Assembly: GCA_051876355.1 (NCBI GenBank)
Contig: JBJEHU010000038.1
Coordinates: 1-64,000 of the forward strand
Source of the DNA: Olsenella_L sp051876355
Lineage (GTDB): Bacteria; Actinomycetota; Coriobacteriia; Coriobacteriales; Atopobiaceae
Direction: 5' to 3'
Length of the DNA: 64,000 bases
Shown piece by piece: positions 42,348-50,352 of the stretch; the stretch's first letter is position 1; every line of letters starts with the position of its first letter. The position numbers and the translations under genes were made by a program. Under the pieces are notes generated by a model, which did not search any database, was not told the DNA's origin, and saw only the letters and a list, made by a program, of their open reading frames with translations.

Positions 42348-43640
42348 ATGACGCAGATGGATGCTGCGCGTACCGGTACCGTGACCGACGAGATGCACGC
42401 GGTAGCAGTGGCAGAACACAGATCCGACGAATTCATCAGAGACGGTGTCGCAAAGGGAACGATCGCGATTCCTGCGAACCCGGCACACAAGAAGCTCCGC
42501 CCCTGCGGAGTAGGAACCGGCCTGCGCACGAAGGTCAACGTGAATCTCGGCATCTCCGGAGATATCCAGAATGCACCGGAGGAGTGGGAGAAGGTCAAGA
42601 TTGCCGAGGAGTGTGGCGGCGATGCAATCATGGACCTCTCGAACTCTGGCAAGACCCGTCCGTTCCGTCGGGAGCTCATCGAGAAAACTCCCCTCATGGT
42701 CGGCACGGTCCCCATCTACGATGCAATCGGCTACAACGACAAGCCTCTCGTCAAGCTCACAGCACAGGACTTCCTGGACGTCGTGGAAGCGCACGCCGAA
42801 GACGGCGTCGACTTCATGACCATCCACGCCGGCTTCAACCGCTCGGTCCTGAATACGCTCCTCGAGACGAAGCGCCTCACGAATGTCGTCTCCCGTGGCG
42901 GCTCGCTCCTCTTTGGCTGGATGATGACGACAGGGGAAGAGAACCCGTTCTACGAGCACTTCGACGATGTGCTCGAGATCCTGCATGACCACGACGTCAC
43001 AATCAGCCTCGGTGATGCGATGCGTGGCGGCTGCACGTATGACGCGACGGATGCCTCCGAGGTGTCGGAGCTCGTCGAGCTCGGCAAGCTCACGACGCGT
43101 GCCTGGGCGAAGGGTGTCCAGGTCGTCGTCGAAGGACCGGGACATATGGCCCTGGACGAGATTCCGGCAAACATGAAGCTCCAGAAGCGCCTCTGCCACG
43201 GCGCTCCGTTCTATGTGCTCGGACCGCTCGTGACGGATATCGCTCCGGGCTATGACCACATCACGGCTGCCATCGGCGGTGCTGTGGCAGCATCTACCGG
43301 TGCTGACTGGCTCTGCTACGTGACGCCGGCAGAGCACCTGAAGCTCCCGAATGCCCAGGAAGTGCGCGAGGGCCTCATCGTCACGCGTATCGCTGCGCAT
43401 GCTGCAGACATCGCGAAGGGCATCCCGGGCGCTCGCGACATCGACAACAAGATGAGCGATGCACGCCGCCGCGTTGACTGGGATGGCATGTTCGAGTGCG
43501 CAATCGACCCTGACCGTGCGAAGGAGATCATCGCAGAGGCACCGCCTGAGGAGGATGGCACCTGCACGATGTGCGGCAAGATGTGCGCCGCCCGTACCGT
43601 GAACAGGATCATGGCAGGCCTTACGGTCGACCTCGGCTAG
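42348..43640 (+). CDS. thiC: Phosphomethylpyrimidine synthase ThiC
   Basis: ThiC is a radical SAM enzyme that rearranges aminoimidazole ribotide into HMP phosphate. The 430-residue protein is the shorter form found in anaerobes and has NSGKTRPFRRELIEKTP-like segments, EGPGHMALDEIPANM, LGPLVTDIAPGYDHITAAIGGA and the C-terminal cluster motif CTMCGKMC (C-x2-C-x3-C). Under TPP riboswitch control, it is the first gene of thiC-thiM-thiE-thiD. Confidence 0.97.
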   Translation: MTQMDAARTGTVTDEMHAVAVAEHRSDEFIRDGVAKGTIAIPANPAHKKLRPCGVGTGLRTKVNVNLGISGDIQNAPEEWEKVKIAEECGGDAIMDLSNSGKTRPFRRELIEKTPLMVGTVPIYDAIGYNDKPLVKLTAQDFLDVVEAHAEDGVDFMTIHAGFNRSVLNTLLETKRLTNVVSRGGSLLFGWMMTTGEENPFYEHFDDVLEILHDHDVTISLGDAMRGGCTYDATDASEVSELVELGKLTTRAWAKGVQVVVEGPGHMALDEIPANMKLQKRLCHGAPFYVLGPLVTDIAPGYDHITAAIGGAVAASTGADWLCYVTPAEHLKLPNAQEVREGLIVTRIAAHAADIAKGIPGARDIDNKMSDARRRVDWDGMFECAIDPDRAKEIIAEAPPEEDGTCTMCGKMCAARTVNRIMAGLTVDLG

Positions 43641-43723
43641 AAGCGAAGAGAAGAAAAGCATATGGGAGCGGCCTTGAGCGGATGGCAGCATCTGCCTTAA
43701 GGCTGCATGAAGGAGCATACCCA

Positions 43724-44554
43724 ATGAATATTGAAGAGCTTGGTGCTTGTCTCGACAACGTGCGCAAAGCATCGCCTCTCGTGCACTGCATCACGAACTA
43801 TGTCACGGTGAATGACTGCGCAAATGCGGTCCTCGCAATCGGCGCATCTCCGATCATGAGCGACGAACCGGACGACGTGGAGGATATCACCTCGATCTGC
43901 AATGGCCTCGACCTCAACATCGGCACCCTGAACCACAGGAGCATCGATGGGATGGACCATGCGGCAGCAAAGGCAGCGTCCTTGGGCCATGCAATCGTGC
44001 TCGACCCGGTCGGTGCCGGTGCCTCGAAGCTCCGCACTGAGACGGCGCGCCATCTTCTCGACACGTATCATCCCCAGCTGGTCCGTGGCAACATGAGCGA
44101 GATCCGTGCGCTCGGTGGCGCCTCCGCTTCGACCCGTGGCGTCGATGTCTCTGCTGCCGATGCCGCAAATGAGGACAACCTCTCCGAGGCTGCTGCCTTC
44201 GTGGCTGGTCTTGCCAAGGCATGGAAGTGCACGGTTGCCGTCACCGGTGCCATCGATATCGTGAGCGACGGCACAAGGACCTGTGCCATCAGGAATGGCG
44301 TGCCTATGATGGGCCGCATCACGGGCACGGGCTGCATGCTCTCGGCAATGCTTCCGGCCTTCCTCGCTGCGAACGACGATGTGTATGCCGCAAGCGTGGC
44401 CGGCATCTCTATGATGGGCATCTGCGGCGAGAAGGCACGTGCCCGCATGGCAGGGGAGGACGGCACGGGATCGTTCCGTACCTACCTGATCGATGCGCTC
44501 TCGAACATCCAGGGCAAAGACCTTGTGGCAGCTGCAAAGGTGGCCGATCTCTGA
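43724..44554 (+). CDS. thiM: Hydroxyethylthiazole kinase ThiM
   Basis: ThiM phosphorylates salvaged 4-methyl-5-hydroxyethylthiazole. The 276-residue protein has PLVHCITNYVTVNDCANAVLAIGASPIM at the N-terminus, LDPVGAGAS, RGNMSEIRAL and the catalytic-loop GRITGTGCMLSAM. In the absence of thiG/thiH here, it is the probable route to the thiazole half of thiamine. The start is the MNIEEL ATG, preceded by AAGGAGC. The stop overlaps the thiE ATG. Confidence 0.96.
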   Translation: MNIEELGACLDNVRKASPLVHCITNYVTVNDCANAVLAIGASPIMSDEPDDVEDITSICNGLDLNIGTLNHRSIDGMDHAAAKAASLGHAIVLDPVGAGASKLRTETARHLLDTYHPQLVRGNMSEIRALGGASASTRGVDVSAADAANEDNLSEAAAFVAGLAKAWKCTVAVTGAIDIVSDGTRTCAIRNGVPMMGRITGTGCMLSAMLPAFLAANDDVYAASVAGISMMGICGEKARARMAGEDGTGSFRTYLIDALSNIQGKDLVAAAKVADL

Positions 44555-45243
44555 TGGCAGAGAATGCAAAGCTCGGACCCTGCCAGCGCGGTCCCTGGTC
44601 TGCCGAGGCCATCAGGAAGAGCATGCTCTGCTACGCCGTGACGGACCGGGCATGGCTCGGCGGAAGAACGCTTGCCTCCTGCGTCGAGGAGGCTATCCAG
44701 GGCGGTGCCACGTTCATCCAGCTCCGCGAGAAGAAGGCATCTGAGGAAGAGACAGAAAAGCTCGCCTTGGAGCTCAAGGCAATCTGCGCCGAACACAATG
44801 TCCCCTTTGTGCTCGACGACGATGTCGAGCTTGCGAAGAAGGTAGGTGCTGACGGCGTGCATGTGGGCCAGGAAGACCTTGCCTGCAGCCAGGCCCGCGA
44901 GATTCTGGGTGAGGACGCAATCATCGGCGTCTCGGCGCAGACCGTGGACGAGGCCATGGCTGCCTGGAAGGCAGGCGCCGACTATCTCGGGGTGGGAGCC
45001 CTTCATCCGACGCCGACAAAGCCCGATGCGGTCGATGTGACGTATGAGGAGCTCACGCGCATCTGCGCTGCCGTCCCCATTCCTGTCATCGGTATCGGCG
45101 GCGTCGATGCAAAGACGGCCCACGAGCTCAAGGGTACCGGTGTCGCTGGAGGTGCAGTCGTCTCTGCCATCTTCGCAGCCGATGACTGCCGCAAAGCTAC
45201 CGAGGAGCTCAAGGCAGAGCTTGCAAAGGTCGTCTCCGCATGA
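44554..45243 (+). CDS. thiE: Thiamine-phosphate synthase ThiE
   Basis: ThiE joins HMP-PP and thiazole phosphate to form thiamine monophosphate. The 229-residue barrel has YAVTD, GGATFIQLREK, VPFVLDDDVELAKKVGADGVHVGQEDL and GALHPTPTKP, all typical. A 25-residue N-terminal extension (MAENAKLGPCQRGPWSAEAIRKS) precedes the usual start. It overlaps thiM by one base and thiD by four. Confidence 0.95.
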   Translation: MAENAKLGPCQRGPWSAEAIRKSMLCYAVTDRAWLGGRTLASCVEEAIQGGATFIQLREKKASEEETEKLALELKAICAEHNVPFVLDDDVELAKKVGADGVHVGQEDLACSQAREILGEDAIIGVSAQTVDEAMAAWKAGADYLGVGALHPTPTKPDAVDVTYEELTRICAAVPIPVIGIGGVDAKTAHELKGTGVAGGAVVSAIFAADDCRKATEELKAELAKVVSA

Positions 45244-46007
45244 AGGCGGTCCTTGCTATAGCAGGGCTCGACAGCTCGGGCGGGGCAGGCCTTGCCCAAG
45301 ACGTGGCTACCATCGTGAGCTTGGGCCTTCATTCCAAGGTGGCAGCCACGGCCGTGACAGCGCAGTCGCTTGCGGCGGTGCATGCCATCACCCCGCTTCC
45401 GCCCGAACTCGTGGAGCAGCAGATCCATGCTGCCTTCGAGGACCTTGCTCCCTCTGCCGTGAAGATCGGCATGCTCGGGACAGGCGAGATCGCAGCGGAT
45501 GTGGCCAAGAGCCTGGCTGAGCTCCATGCCAGAAACATCGTCGTCGATCCGGTATTGGCTTCGACGACAGGAGCGCTTCTGCTCGAGGAGGGCGCAGAGG
45601 ATGCACTCTTCTCCCTCTTCCGTCTGGCTCGGGTCATGACGCCAAACGTGCCGGAAGCGGAGAAGCTCCTGGGTCATGAGATTTCTGGCTGTCAGGGCAT
45701 GGAGGAGGCAGCACGTGCGCTCAGGCAGCGCTTCGGCTGCGCGGTCCTTCTCAAAGGCGGACATCTCGGCCTTGCTGAGGACTGCCTTGCAGAGAACGCA
45801 GGCACAAAGTGGATTGGTGTTCCCGCTGTTGCCGGAGGCTCTGCCCATGGCACGGGCTGCATGCTCTCAAGCGCTATCGCTTCCGAGCTGGCGCTTGGAA
45901 GAAGCCTGCCCGATGCGGTGCAGGAGGCAAAGCTCGTGCTCAGGCATGGGCTCGAAACGAAAGCTGTCCTTCCGGAAGGTGCCTATCTCGGCCTTCCCCG
46001 CTCCTAG
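45240..46007 (+). CDS. thiD: Hydroxymethylpyrimidine (phosphate) kinase ThiD
   Basis: ThiD phosphorylates HMP and HMP-P. The 255-residue ribokinase-fold enzyme has LAIAGLDSSGGAGLAQDV at the N-terminus, KIGMLGTGEI, VDPVLASTTGALLL, TPNVPEAEKLLG, and the catalytic loop GGSAHGTGCMLSSAIASELALG. It is the last gene of the riboswitch-controlled operon; 260 bases without a convincing terminator follow. Confidence 0.95.
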   Translation: MKAVLAIAGLDSSGGAGLAQDVATIVSLGLHSKVAATAVTAQSLAAVHAITPLPPELVEQQIHAAFEDLAPSAVKIGMLGTGEIAADVAKSLAELHARNIVVDPVLASTTGALLLEEGAEDALFSLFRLARVMTPNVPEAEKLLGHEISGCQGMEEAARALRQRFGCAVLLKGGHLGLAEDCLAENAGTKWIGVPAVAGGSAHGTGCMLSSAIASELALGRSLPDAVQEAKLVLRHGLETKAVLPEGAYLGLPRS

Positions 46008-46267
46008 CGGGCAGTGCTGAGGCAGGCTTCCTCCTCTGCCTTCTGGCTCAGGTCTCATTCCTGCATGGCTGCCTGTCAAGCAGGGGAAGGGCATCCGATT
46101 CTCAGGATGCTTCGAGCTTTGCGCGTGCGGCATGGTGCTGGATACGGCTCTGCATCGGCTCCATTGGGGCGGGTATCCTCACGTCACGGCCAAGCGGCAC
46201 AGGGCAGCTCATCGGGGCTGCGGAGCTAAAAGGCGCTCCAGCTGCTGGCTCATCGGAGGCGAGTGAG

Positions 46268-46558
46268 ATGCTTCTGCTCGTTGTCGTTTTCGTCCTTCTG
46301 CTCGTGGTGGGCTTCCAGCTTCTCCGCGGACTCTTCTTCCGTGGCGGCATGGGCGGATGGGGCCGTCCGTTCTGGGGCGACTGGTTCGGTGGCTGGGGAG
46401 GAGGTCCTGGCTGGGGAGGACCTGGCATGCGTGGCGGCTGGGGACCTGAAGGCGGGCCTCGTGGCCCTCATGGTGGTCCGGATGGCAGGGGGCCGGGAGG
46501 TCCTGATGGCCGTGGCGGCCATGGCGGAGGCCCAGGAGGCCCGGGCATGCGCGCCTAG
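46268..46558 (+). CDS. Small membrane-anchored Gly-rich protein
   Basis: This 96-residue protein has one N-terminal membrane helix (MLLLVVVFVLLLVVGFQLL, residues 1-19) and a tail extremely rich in Gly, Trp, Pro and Arg, with imperfect repeats such as GGPDGRGPGGPDGRGGHGGG. No family is recognised. ATCGGAGGCGAGTGAG gives an RBS. The upstream in-frame extension is GC-rich shadow. It may be a short membrane protein with an extended external or internal tail; the repeats may also inflate coding potential, so confidence is moderate. Confidence 0.62.
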   Translation: MLLLVVVFVLLLVVGFQLLRGLFFRGGMGGWGRPFWGDWFGGWGGGPGWGGPGMRGGWGPEGGPRGPHGGPDGRGPGGPDGRGGHGGGPGGPGMRA

Positions 46559-46579
46559 ATACGAGCTGCAAGGATTGAA

Positions 46580-46614
46580 AGCAGCGCCAGCTCTTGCGGC
46601 TGGCGCTGCTTCTT
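46580..46614. terminator. Bidirectional terminator hairpin
   Basis: A perfect 12-bp stem (AGCAGCGCCAGC, 7-base loop, complement) has TCTTA on the right and TTTCAATCC on the reverse side. It lies between the Gly-rich protein and the convergent GT-like gene. Confidence 0.85.
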
Positions 46615-46616
46615 AT

Positions 46617-48170
46617 CTATCGGTCTGCCTTGGCCCAGGGAGATGCGAGCCCATGCACGGCTAGGTCGACGGCGCGGTAGGCGCCGTTGTAGATTCCCAT
46701 CCGGTTCGCGTCCTCGATGCGGCTCAGCATGAACGAGATGAGGCCCCTATCATGCTGGAAGGAGTCGATCATTGCGAGGACCTCTTCGGTCCTGTCCATC
46801 TCATACGTGCCGTCGCCGACCTCGGCCGCACGGATCGCTCCCCATGCCTCATGGCCGCCGATGCGGTGGATCATGAGCTTCGGGATCGGATAGAACGAGA
46901 ACTCGCTTGGCTTCGTGACGAGGATGTCGGAGCAGTGCATGAGGACATTCGAGCTGTAGACGGCAGAGAAGATGTCTTCGTCGCAGAAGGCATGGATGCC
47001 GCCAGCATCTCCTGCATAGGCTGCCTTCGCGAACGCTTCCGTGCCGGCAAAGTCGCTGAAGTGGGTCTCTGCCATAGCGCTGAGGCCATCGACGGTCTTA
47101 ACGAGGGCCTCCCACACATCCCGATGGTCGCCGACATTGATGAAGACCGAGGCTTCGCCACGCTTCACGTAAGGGATGAGGTGGGAGACGATAGCGGCAA
47201 AGAGCTCCTGCTGCGCGCCGGCTCCACCGACGGAGAGAAGGTAGCGGACAGGTCCACCTCCGAGTACGCGCTCGCGGCGCCTCCTGCAGTCTTCCGGTAT
47301 CGCAGAGACGAGCTCGTGATCGACATAGTGGCCCACATAGAAGAGTGCATCTTCGGGCATCGGGGAGAGCTGGCGCTTCGGGTCCATGCCGCGCAGCTCG
47401 TGGTAGCCGAGATAGGCGCTCGGCGTCTGGACCGTGTGGATCGAACCTTCCGCGAGATGCAGCGCCATCGGCCAGTTGTCGGGAATCGCGTTCACGACAT
47501 GAGTCATCCCTGCATGCACGGCTGCCTGGGCGCACCATGCATGCGTGCCGATGAACGGCGTGTCTTTTGCGATATCGTGGAAGAGCGGCACGCAGAGCTC
47601 GGATGCCTTCTGGTCGCCGGCGTTGTAGGAGAGCTTGCGGAAGCCTTCGCTGTTGAGCGGCTCCCAGAAGAGCTTGTTGAAGAGCGGGATCTGCTGCGAG
47701 ACCTTCGAGCCCTTCGAGTAGAGGCTGTTCTGGTAGGCAATGACAGAAGAGCCGGTCGAGCCTTTGAAAGAGGCAAGGTCGAACCAGTAGGGCGTGTATC
47801 CCATCGCATGCGCAGCTGATGCCATTGCCATTGCAATCCGGTAGTGGCCGAATCCCATGCGGATGTTGCCGACAATGACCGGAGCGCCGTGCGCATCTGC
47901 TGCCGTCACGGGAGTCTCGGGAGGGAGCGTGGCAGAGGCGGCATCGGCCTTGATATCGAAGGGAGTGCCTGCCTTCGAGAGGACGAGGTTTCTTACGCCG
48001 AGTGCATCTGCGATCACGGGCACCGGCTCTGCAGCAAGGTGGTAGATTGTCTTGGAGTCATCGCCGAAGCGTTTCTCGAAGCGTTCCTTGGAGCGGACGG
48101 CCTTCTCATAGGTGCGCTCGTCCTGGACATTGCCGAAGGCGCTCTTCGCCCGGTCTTCGTCTCTCTCCAT
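46617..48170 (-). CDS. GT-B-like protein of unknown function
   Basis: I do not recognise a named family. The 517-residue soluble protein has a MurG/UgtP-like pattern: VIVGNIRMGFGHYRIAMAMASAAHAMG (two adjoining conserved parts, residues about 98-124), a middle IGTHAWCAQAAVHAG and a C-terminal start RYLLSVGGAGAQQELFAAIV near residue 310, followed by FCDEDIF and KPSEFSFYPIPKLMIHRIGGHE. This looks like a glycosyltransferase or epimerase with two Rossmann domains. The first 90 residues are charged. AAGGAGGAAATCC precedes the ATG. It is divergent from a TetR gene, with two operators between. Confidence 0.72.
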   Translation of the reverse strand: MERDEDRAKSAFGNVQDERTYEKAVRSKERFEKRFGDDSKTIYHLAAEPVPVIADALGVRNLVLSKAGTPFDIKADAASATLPPETPVTAADAHGAPVIVGNIRMGFGHYRIAMAMASAAHAMGYTPYWFDLASFKGSTGSSVIAYQNSLYSKGSKVSQQIPLFNKLFWEPLNSEGFRKLSYNAGDQKASELCVPLFHDIAKDTPFIGTHAWCAQAAVHAGMTHVVNAIPDNWPMALHLAEGSIHTVQTPSAYLGYHELRGMDPKRQLSPMPEDALFYVGHYVDHELVSAIPEDCRRRRERVLGGGPVRYLLSVGGAGAQQELFAAIVSHLIPYVKRGEASVFINVGDHRDVWEALVKTVDGLSAMAETHFSDFAGTEAFAKAAYAGDAGGIHAFCDEDIFSAVYSSNVLMHCSDILVTKPSEFSFYPIPKLMIHRIGGHEAWGAIRAAEVGDGTYEMDRTEEVLAMIDSFQHDRGLISFMLSRIEDANRMGIYNGAYRAVDLAVHGLASPWAKADR

Positions 48171-48199
48171 GGATTTCCTCCTTGACGGGTGGCAGATAC

Positions 48200-48239
48200 A
48201 TTGATAGTCTGACTATCAATGTGATAGACAGACTATCAC
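48200..48239. promoter_or_regulatory. Two adjacent palindromic operators
   Basis: The first is a perfect palindrome with 10-bp arms around one base (ATTGATAGTC-T-GACTATCAAT, 48200-48220). The second has arms GTGATAG and CTATCAC around ACAGA (48221-48239). The two centres are 20 bases apart. They lie between divergent GT-like and TetR genes, 24 bases before the TetR ATG, and are most likely sites of the TetR protein for control of both genes. Confidence 0.85.
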
Positions 48240-48263
48240 TCACACCGCAAAGGAGTCAAGAAC

Positions 48264-48944
48264 ATGGCATATGCCGGCCGGAACGCAAGCCTCATGAAGC
48301 GGGGGATGCGGGACCTTTCGGAATCTGCCGAAGAGAGCCGCGATGCCCATATCGTGGCCTGCGCCGCGGCGCTCTTCCTGAAGGACGGGCTTGGACAGGT
48401 CAGGATGACCGATATTGCCGATGCGGCAGGCGTAGGGGTGGCCACGCTCTACCGCCGCTTCCAGACAAAGACGAATCTTGCAATAGCGGCAGCGACGCTC
48501 CTCTGGCGGCGCTTCAATGACCGAATCATGGAGATCGTCGAGTCGGACCGCTTCCTTGCCATGTCTGGCGCAGACCGCCTCGAATGCCTGCTGCGCGAAT
48601 ATGCAGCGCACTATGTCGCGAACCGCGAGTTCGTGCGCTTCCTCGACGACTTCGACCACCTGATGCTTGCGGAAAGCATTGACGCCGACGCGCTTGCAGC
48701 ATATGGGCGCGAGGTCGATTCCTTCTATCTCATCTTCATCGACGCCTACCAGCTCGGCGTTGCCGATGGCACGGTCAGGCAGATCGACGACTTCAGGACG
48801 TTCTACCGCACCGTTGCCCATGCGCTCATGGGCCTGGCAGAGAAGCGCTTCCGGGGCGATGTGATCCCCTCCGACCGCTTCGAGGAGGATCCTTCGGAGC
48901 TTGTCTGCCTCGTGGATATGGCTGTGCGTTTCGTCAGGATCTAG
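48264..48944 (+). CDS. TetR-family regulator
   Basis: This 226-residue regulator has an N-terminal HTH (IVACAAALFLKDGLGQVRMTDIADAAGVGVATLYRRFQTKTNLAIAA; about residues 28-75) and a mainly helical ligand domain. It probably binds the palindromes just upstream and represses itself and the divergent GT-like gene. A GPH sugar transporter gene follows 27 bases later and may be in the same transcript. CAAAGGAG precedes the ATG. Confidence 0.88.
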   Translation: MAYAGRNASLMKRGMRDLSESAEESRDAHIVACAAALFLKDGLGQVRMTDIADAAGVGVATLYRRFQTKTNLAIAAATLLWRRFNDRIMEIVESDRFLAMSGADRLECLLREYAAHYVANREFVRFLDDFDHLMLAESIDADALAAYGREVDSFYLIFIDAYQLGVADGTVRQIDDFRTFYRTVAHALMGLAEKRFRGDVIPSDRFEEDPSELVCLVDMAVRFVRI

Positions 48945-48971
48945 AGGGGTTCCTTGTCAGGAAGGATTTCC

Positions 48972-50351
48972 ATGGATACGAGACCGCTTGCAGATGGGAA
49001 GACCATCCGTCTCTTCGCAATCGGACAGCTTGGCTGGGCCATACTTTCGGGCATCATCAGCAACTGGCTCGTGTACTACTACATGCCGTCCGATACGTTG
49101 GTAGCAGAGGGCATGCCGGTCTTCATCACGCAGGGCATCGTCTGCGCCGGCCTCACGGTCATTGGCATCATCACGGGCTGTGGGCGCCTGCTCGATGGCT
49201 TCATCGATCCCTTCATCGCCTCGAAGTCGGACTCCCTTGCGAACCCTTACGGCAGGAGGATCCCGTTCATGAGGAGAGCGGCGATACCATTCGCGGCGAT
49301 GACGGTGCTCGTGTTCGTGCTTCCTGGCACCTCGTCCGCTGTCGCGAACAACGTCCTGCTCTTTATCTGCCTCATGCTCTTTTACATCACGCTCTCGCTC
49401 TACTGCACGCCGTTCAATGCCCTGATTCCTGAGCTCGGACGCACGCAGGAGCTCCGGATCAACATCTCGACCTACATCTCCGTCACGTATTTCATCGGTA
49501 CGGCCGTGGCCTATCTCGTGACGATGATTTCGGGCATGCTCGAGCCGGCACTGGGGCCTGCCAATGCATTCCGTGCAACAGTTGCTGTCTTGGCCGTGAT
49601 TGCTGCCATCTGCCTGCTCGTCGCTGCCTTCGGGATCGACGAGGTCAAGTACGCCGATACGCAGCCGAGCTCGACTCCCATGGGGCAGTCTGTCGTGAAG
49701 ACGTTCAAGAACCGCGAGTTCCAGATCTTCGAAGGATCCGATGTCCTCTACTGGGTCTCGATCACGATGTTCCAGACCGGCCTTCCGTACTACATCACGG
49801 AGCTCATGGGCTTCGATGACTCCTGGACGTTCGTGTTCTTCGCCGCAATGACCGTGATATCGCTTCTGTTCTATGCGCCGGTGAACGTGCTTGCGAAGAA
49901 GATGGGCAAGAAGAAGCTTGTCGCGTTCGCCTTTTTCTTCTTCTGCCTCGCCTTTGCCGTGACAGCTGCCTGCGGCCAGTTCGGCATCCCCTCGCTTGTC
50001 TGGGGCATCCTCGTCGCCGTGCTTGCAGCCGTGCCCATGGCCATACTTGGCATCCTGCCGCAGGCGGTGCTCGCCGATATCGCAGAAGCCGATGCCGTGA
50101 CGACAGGAGAGAACCGCGAAGGCATGTTCTATGCGGCGCGTACATTCAGCATGACCTTGGGACAGACGCTTGCGATGATCCTCTTCACATCGCTCTCGAC
50201 CATGGCGGGAGGGCAGATGGGCTACCGCCTCACGGCGCTTGTAGCGACCGCGTTCTGCCTTGTGGCAGGACTCGTCTTCACGCATTACCACGAGCGCAAG
50301 GTGCTTGCCGCTATCAGAGGGCCGGATGGCGCTGCCAAGGAGGCCAGGTAG
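48972..50351 (+). CDS. GPH-type sugar:cation symporter (MFS)
   Basis: This 459-residue transporter has 12 predicted hydrophobic segments. It shows the glycoside-pentoside-hexuronide family traits: the early RLLDGFIDPFIASKSDS with following NPYGRRIPFM, and a mid-protein FEGSDVLYWVSITMFQTGLPYYITELMGF. It imports an oligosaccharide or glycoside; the adjacent GH36 gene suggests alpha-galactosides such as melibiose or raffinose. The start is ATG 48972, with AGGAAGGATTTCC upstream. The next ATG follows its stop by one base. Confidence 0.88.
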   Translation: MDTRPLADGKTIRLFAIGQLGWAILSGIISNWLVYYYMPSDTLVAEGMPVFITQGIVCAGLTVIGIITGCGRLLDGFIDPFIASKSDSLANPYGRRIPFMRRAAIPFAAMTVLVFVLPGTSSAVANNVLLFICLMLFYITLSLYCTPFNALIPELGRTQELRINISTYISVTYFIGTAVAYLVTMISGMLEPALGPANAFRATVAVLAVIAAICLLVAAFGIDEVKYADTQPSSTPMGQSVVKTFKNREFQIFEGSDVLYWVSITMFQTGLPYYITELMGFDDSWTFVFFAAMTVISLLFYAPVNVLAKKMGKKKLVAFAFFFFCLAFAVTAACGQFGIPSLVWGILVAVLAAVPMAILGILPQAVLADIAEADAVTTGENREGMFYAARTFSMTLGQTLAMILFTSLSTMAGGQMGYRLTALVATAFCLVAGLVFTHYHERKVLAAIRGPDGAAKEAR

Positions 50352-50352
50352 C

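Noticed and set aside
42201..43772. 523-codon minus-strand frame opposite thiC
   Set aside because: It covers the riboswitch and thiC entirely; no motif is visible.
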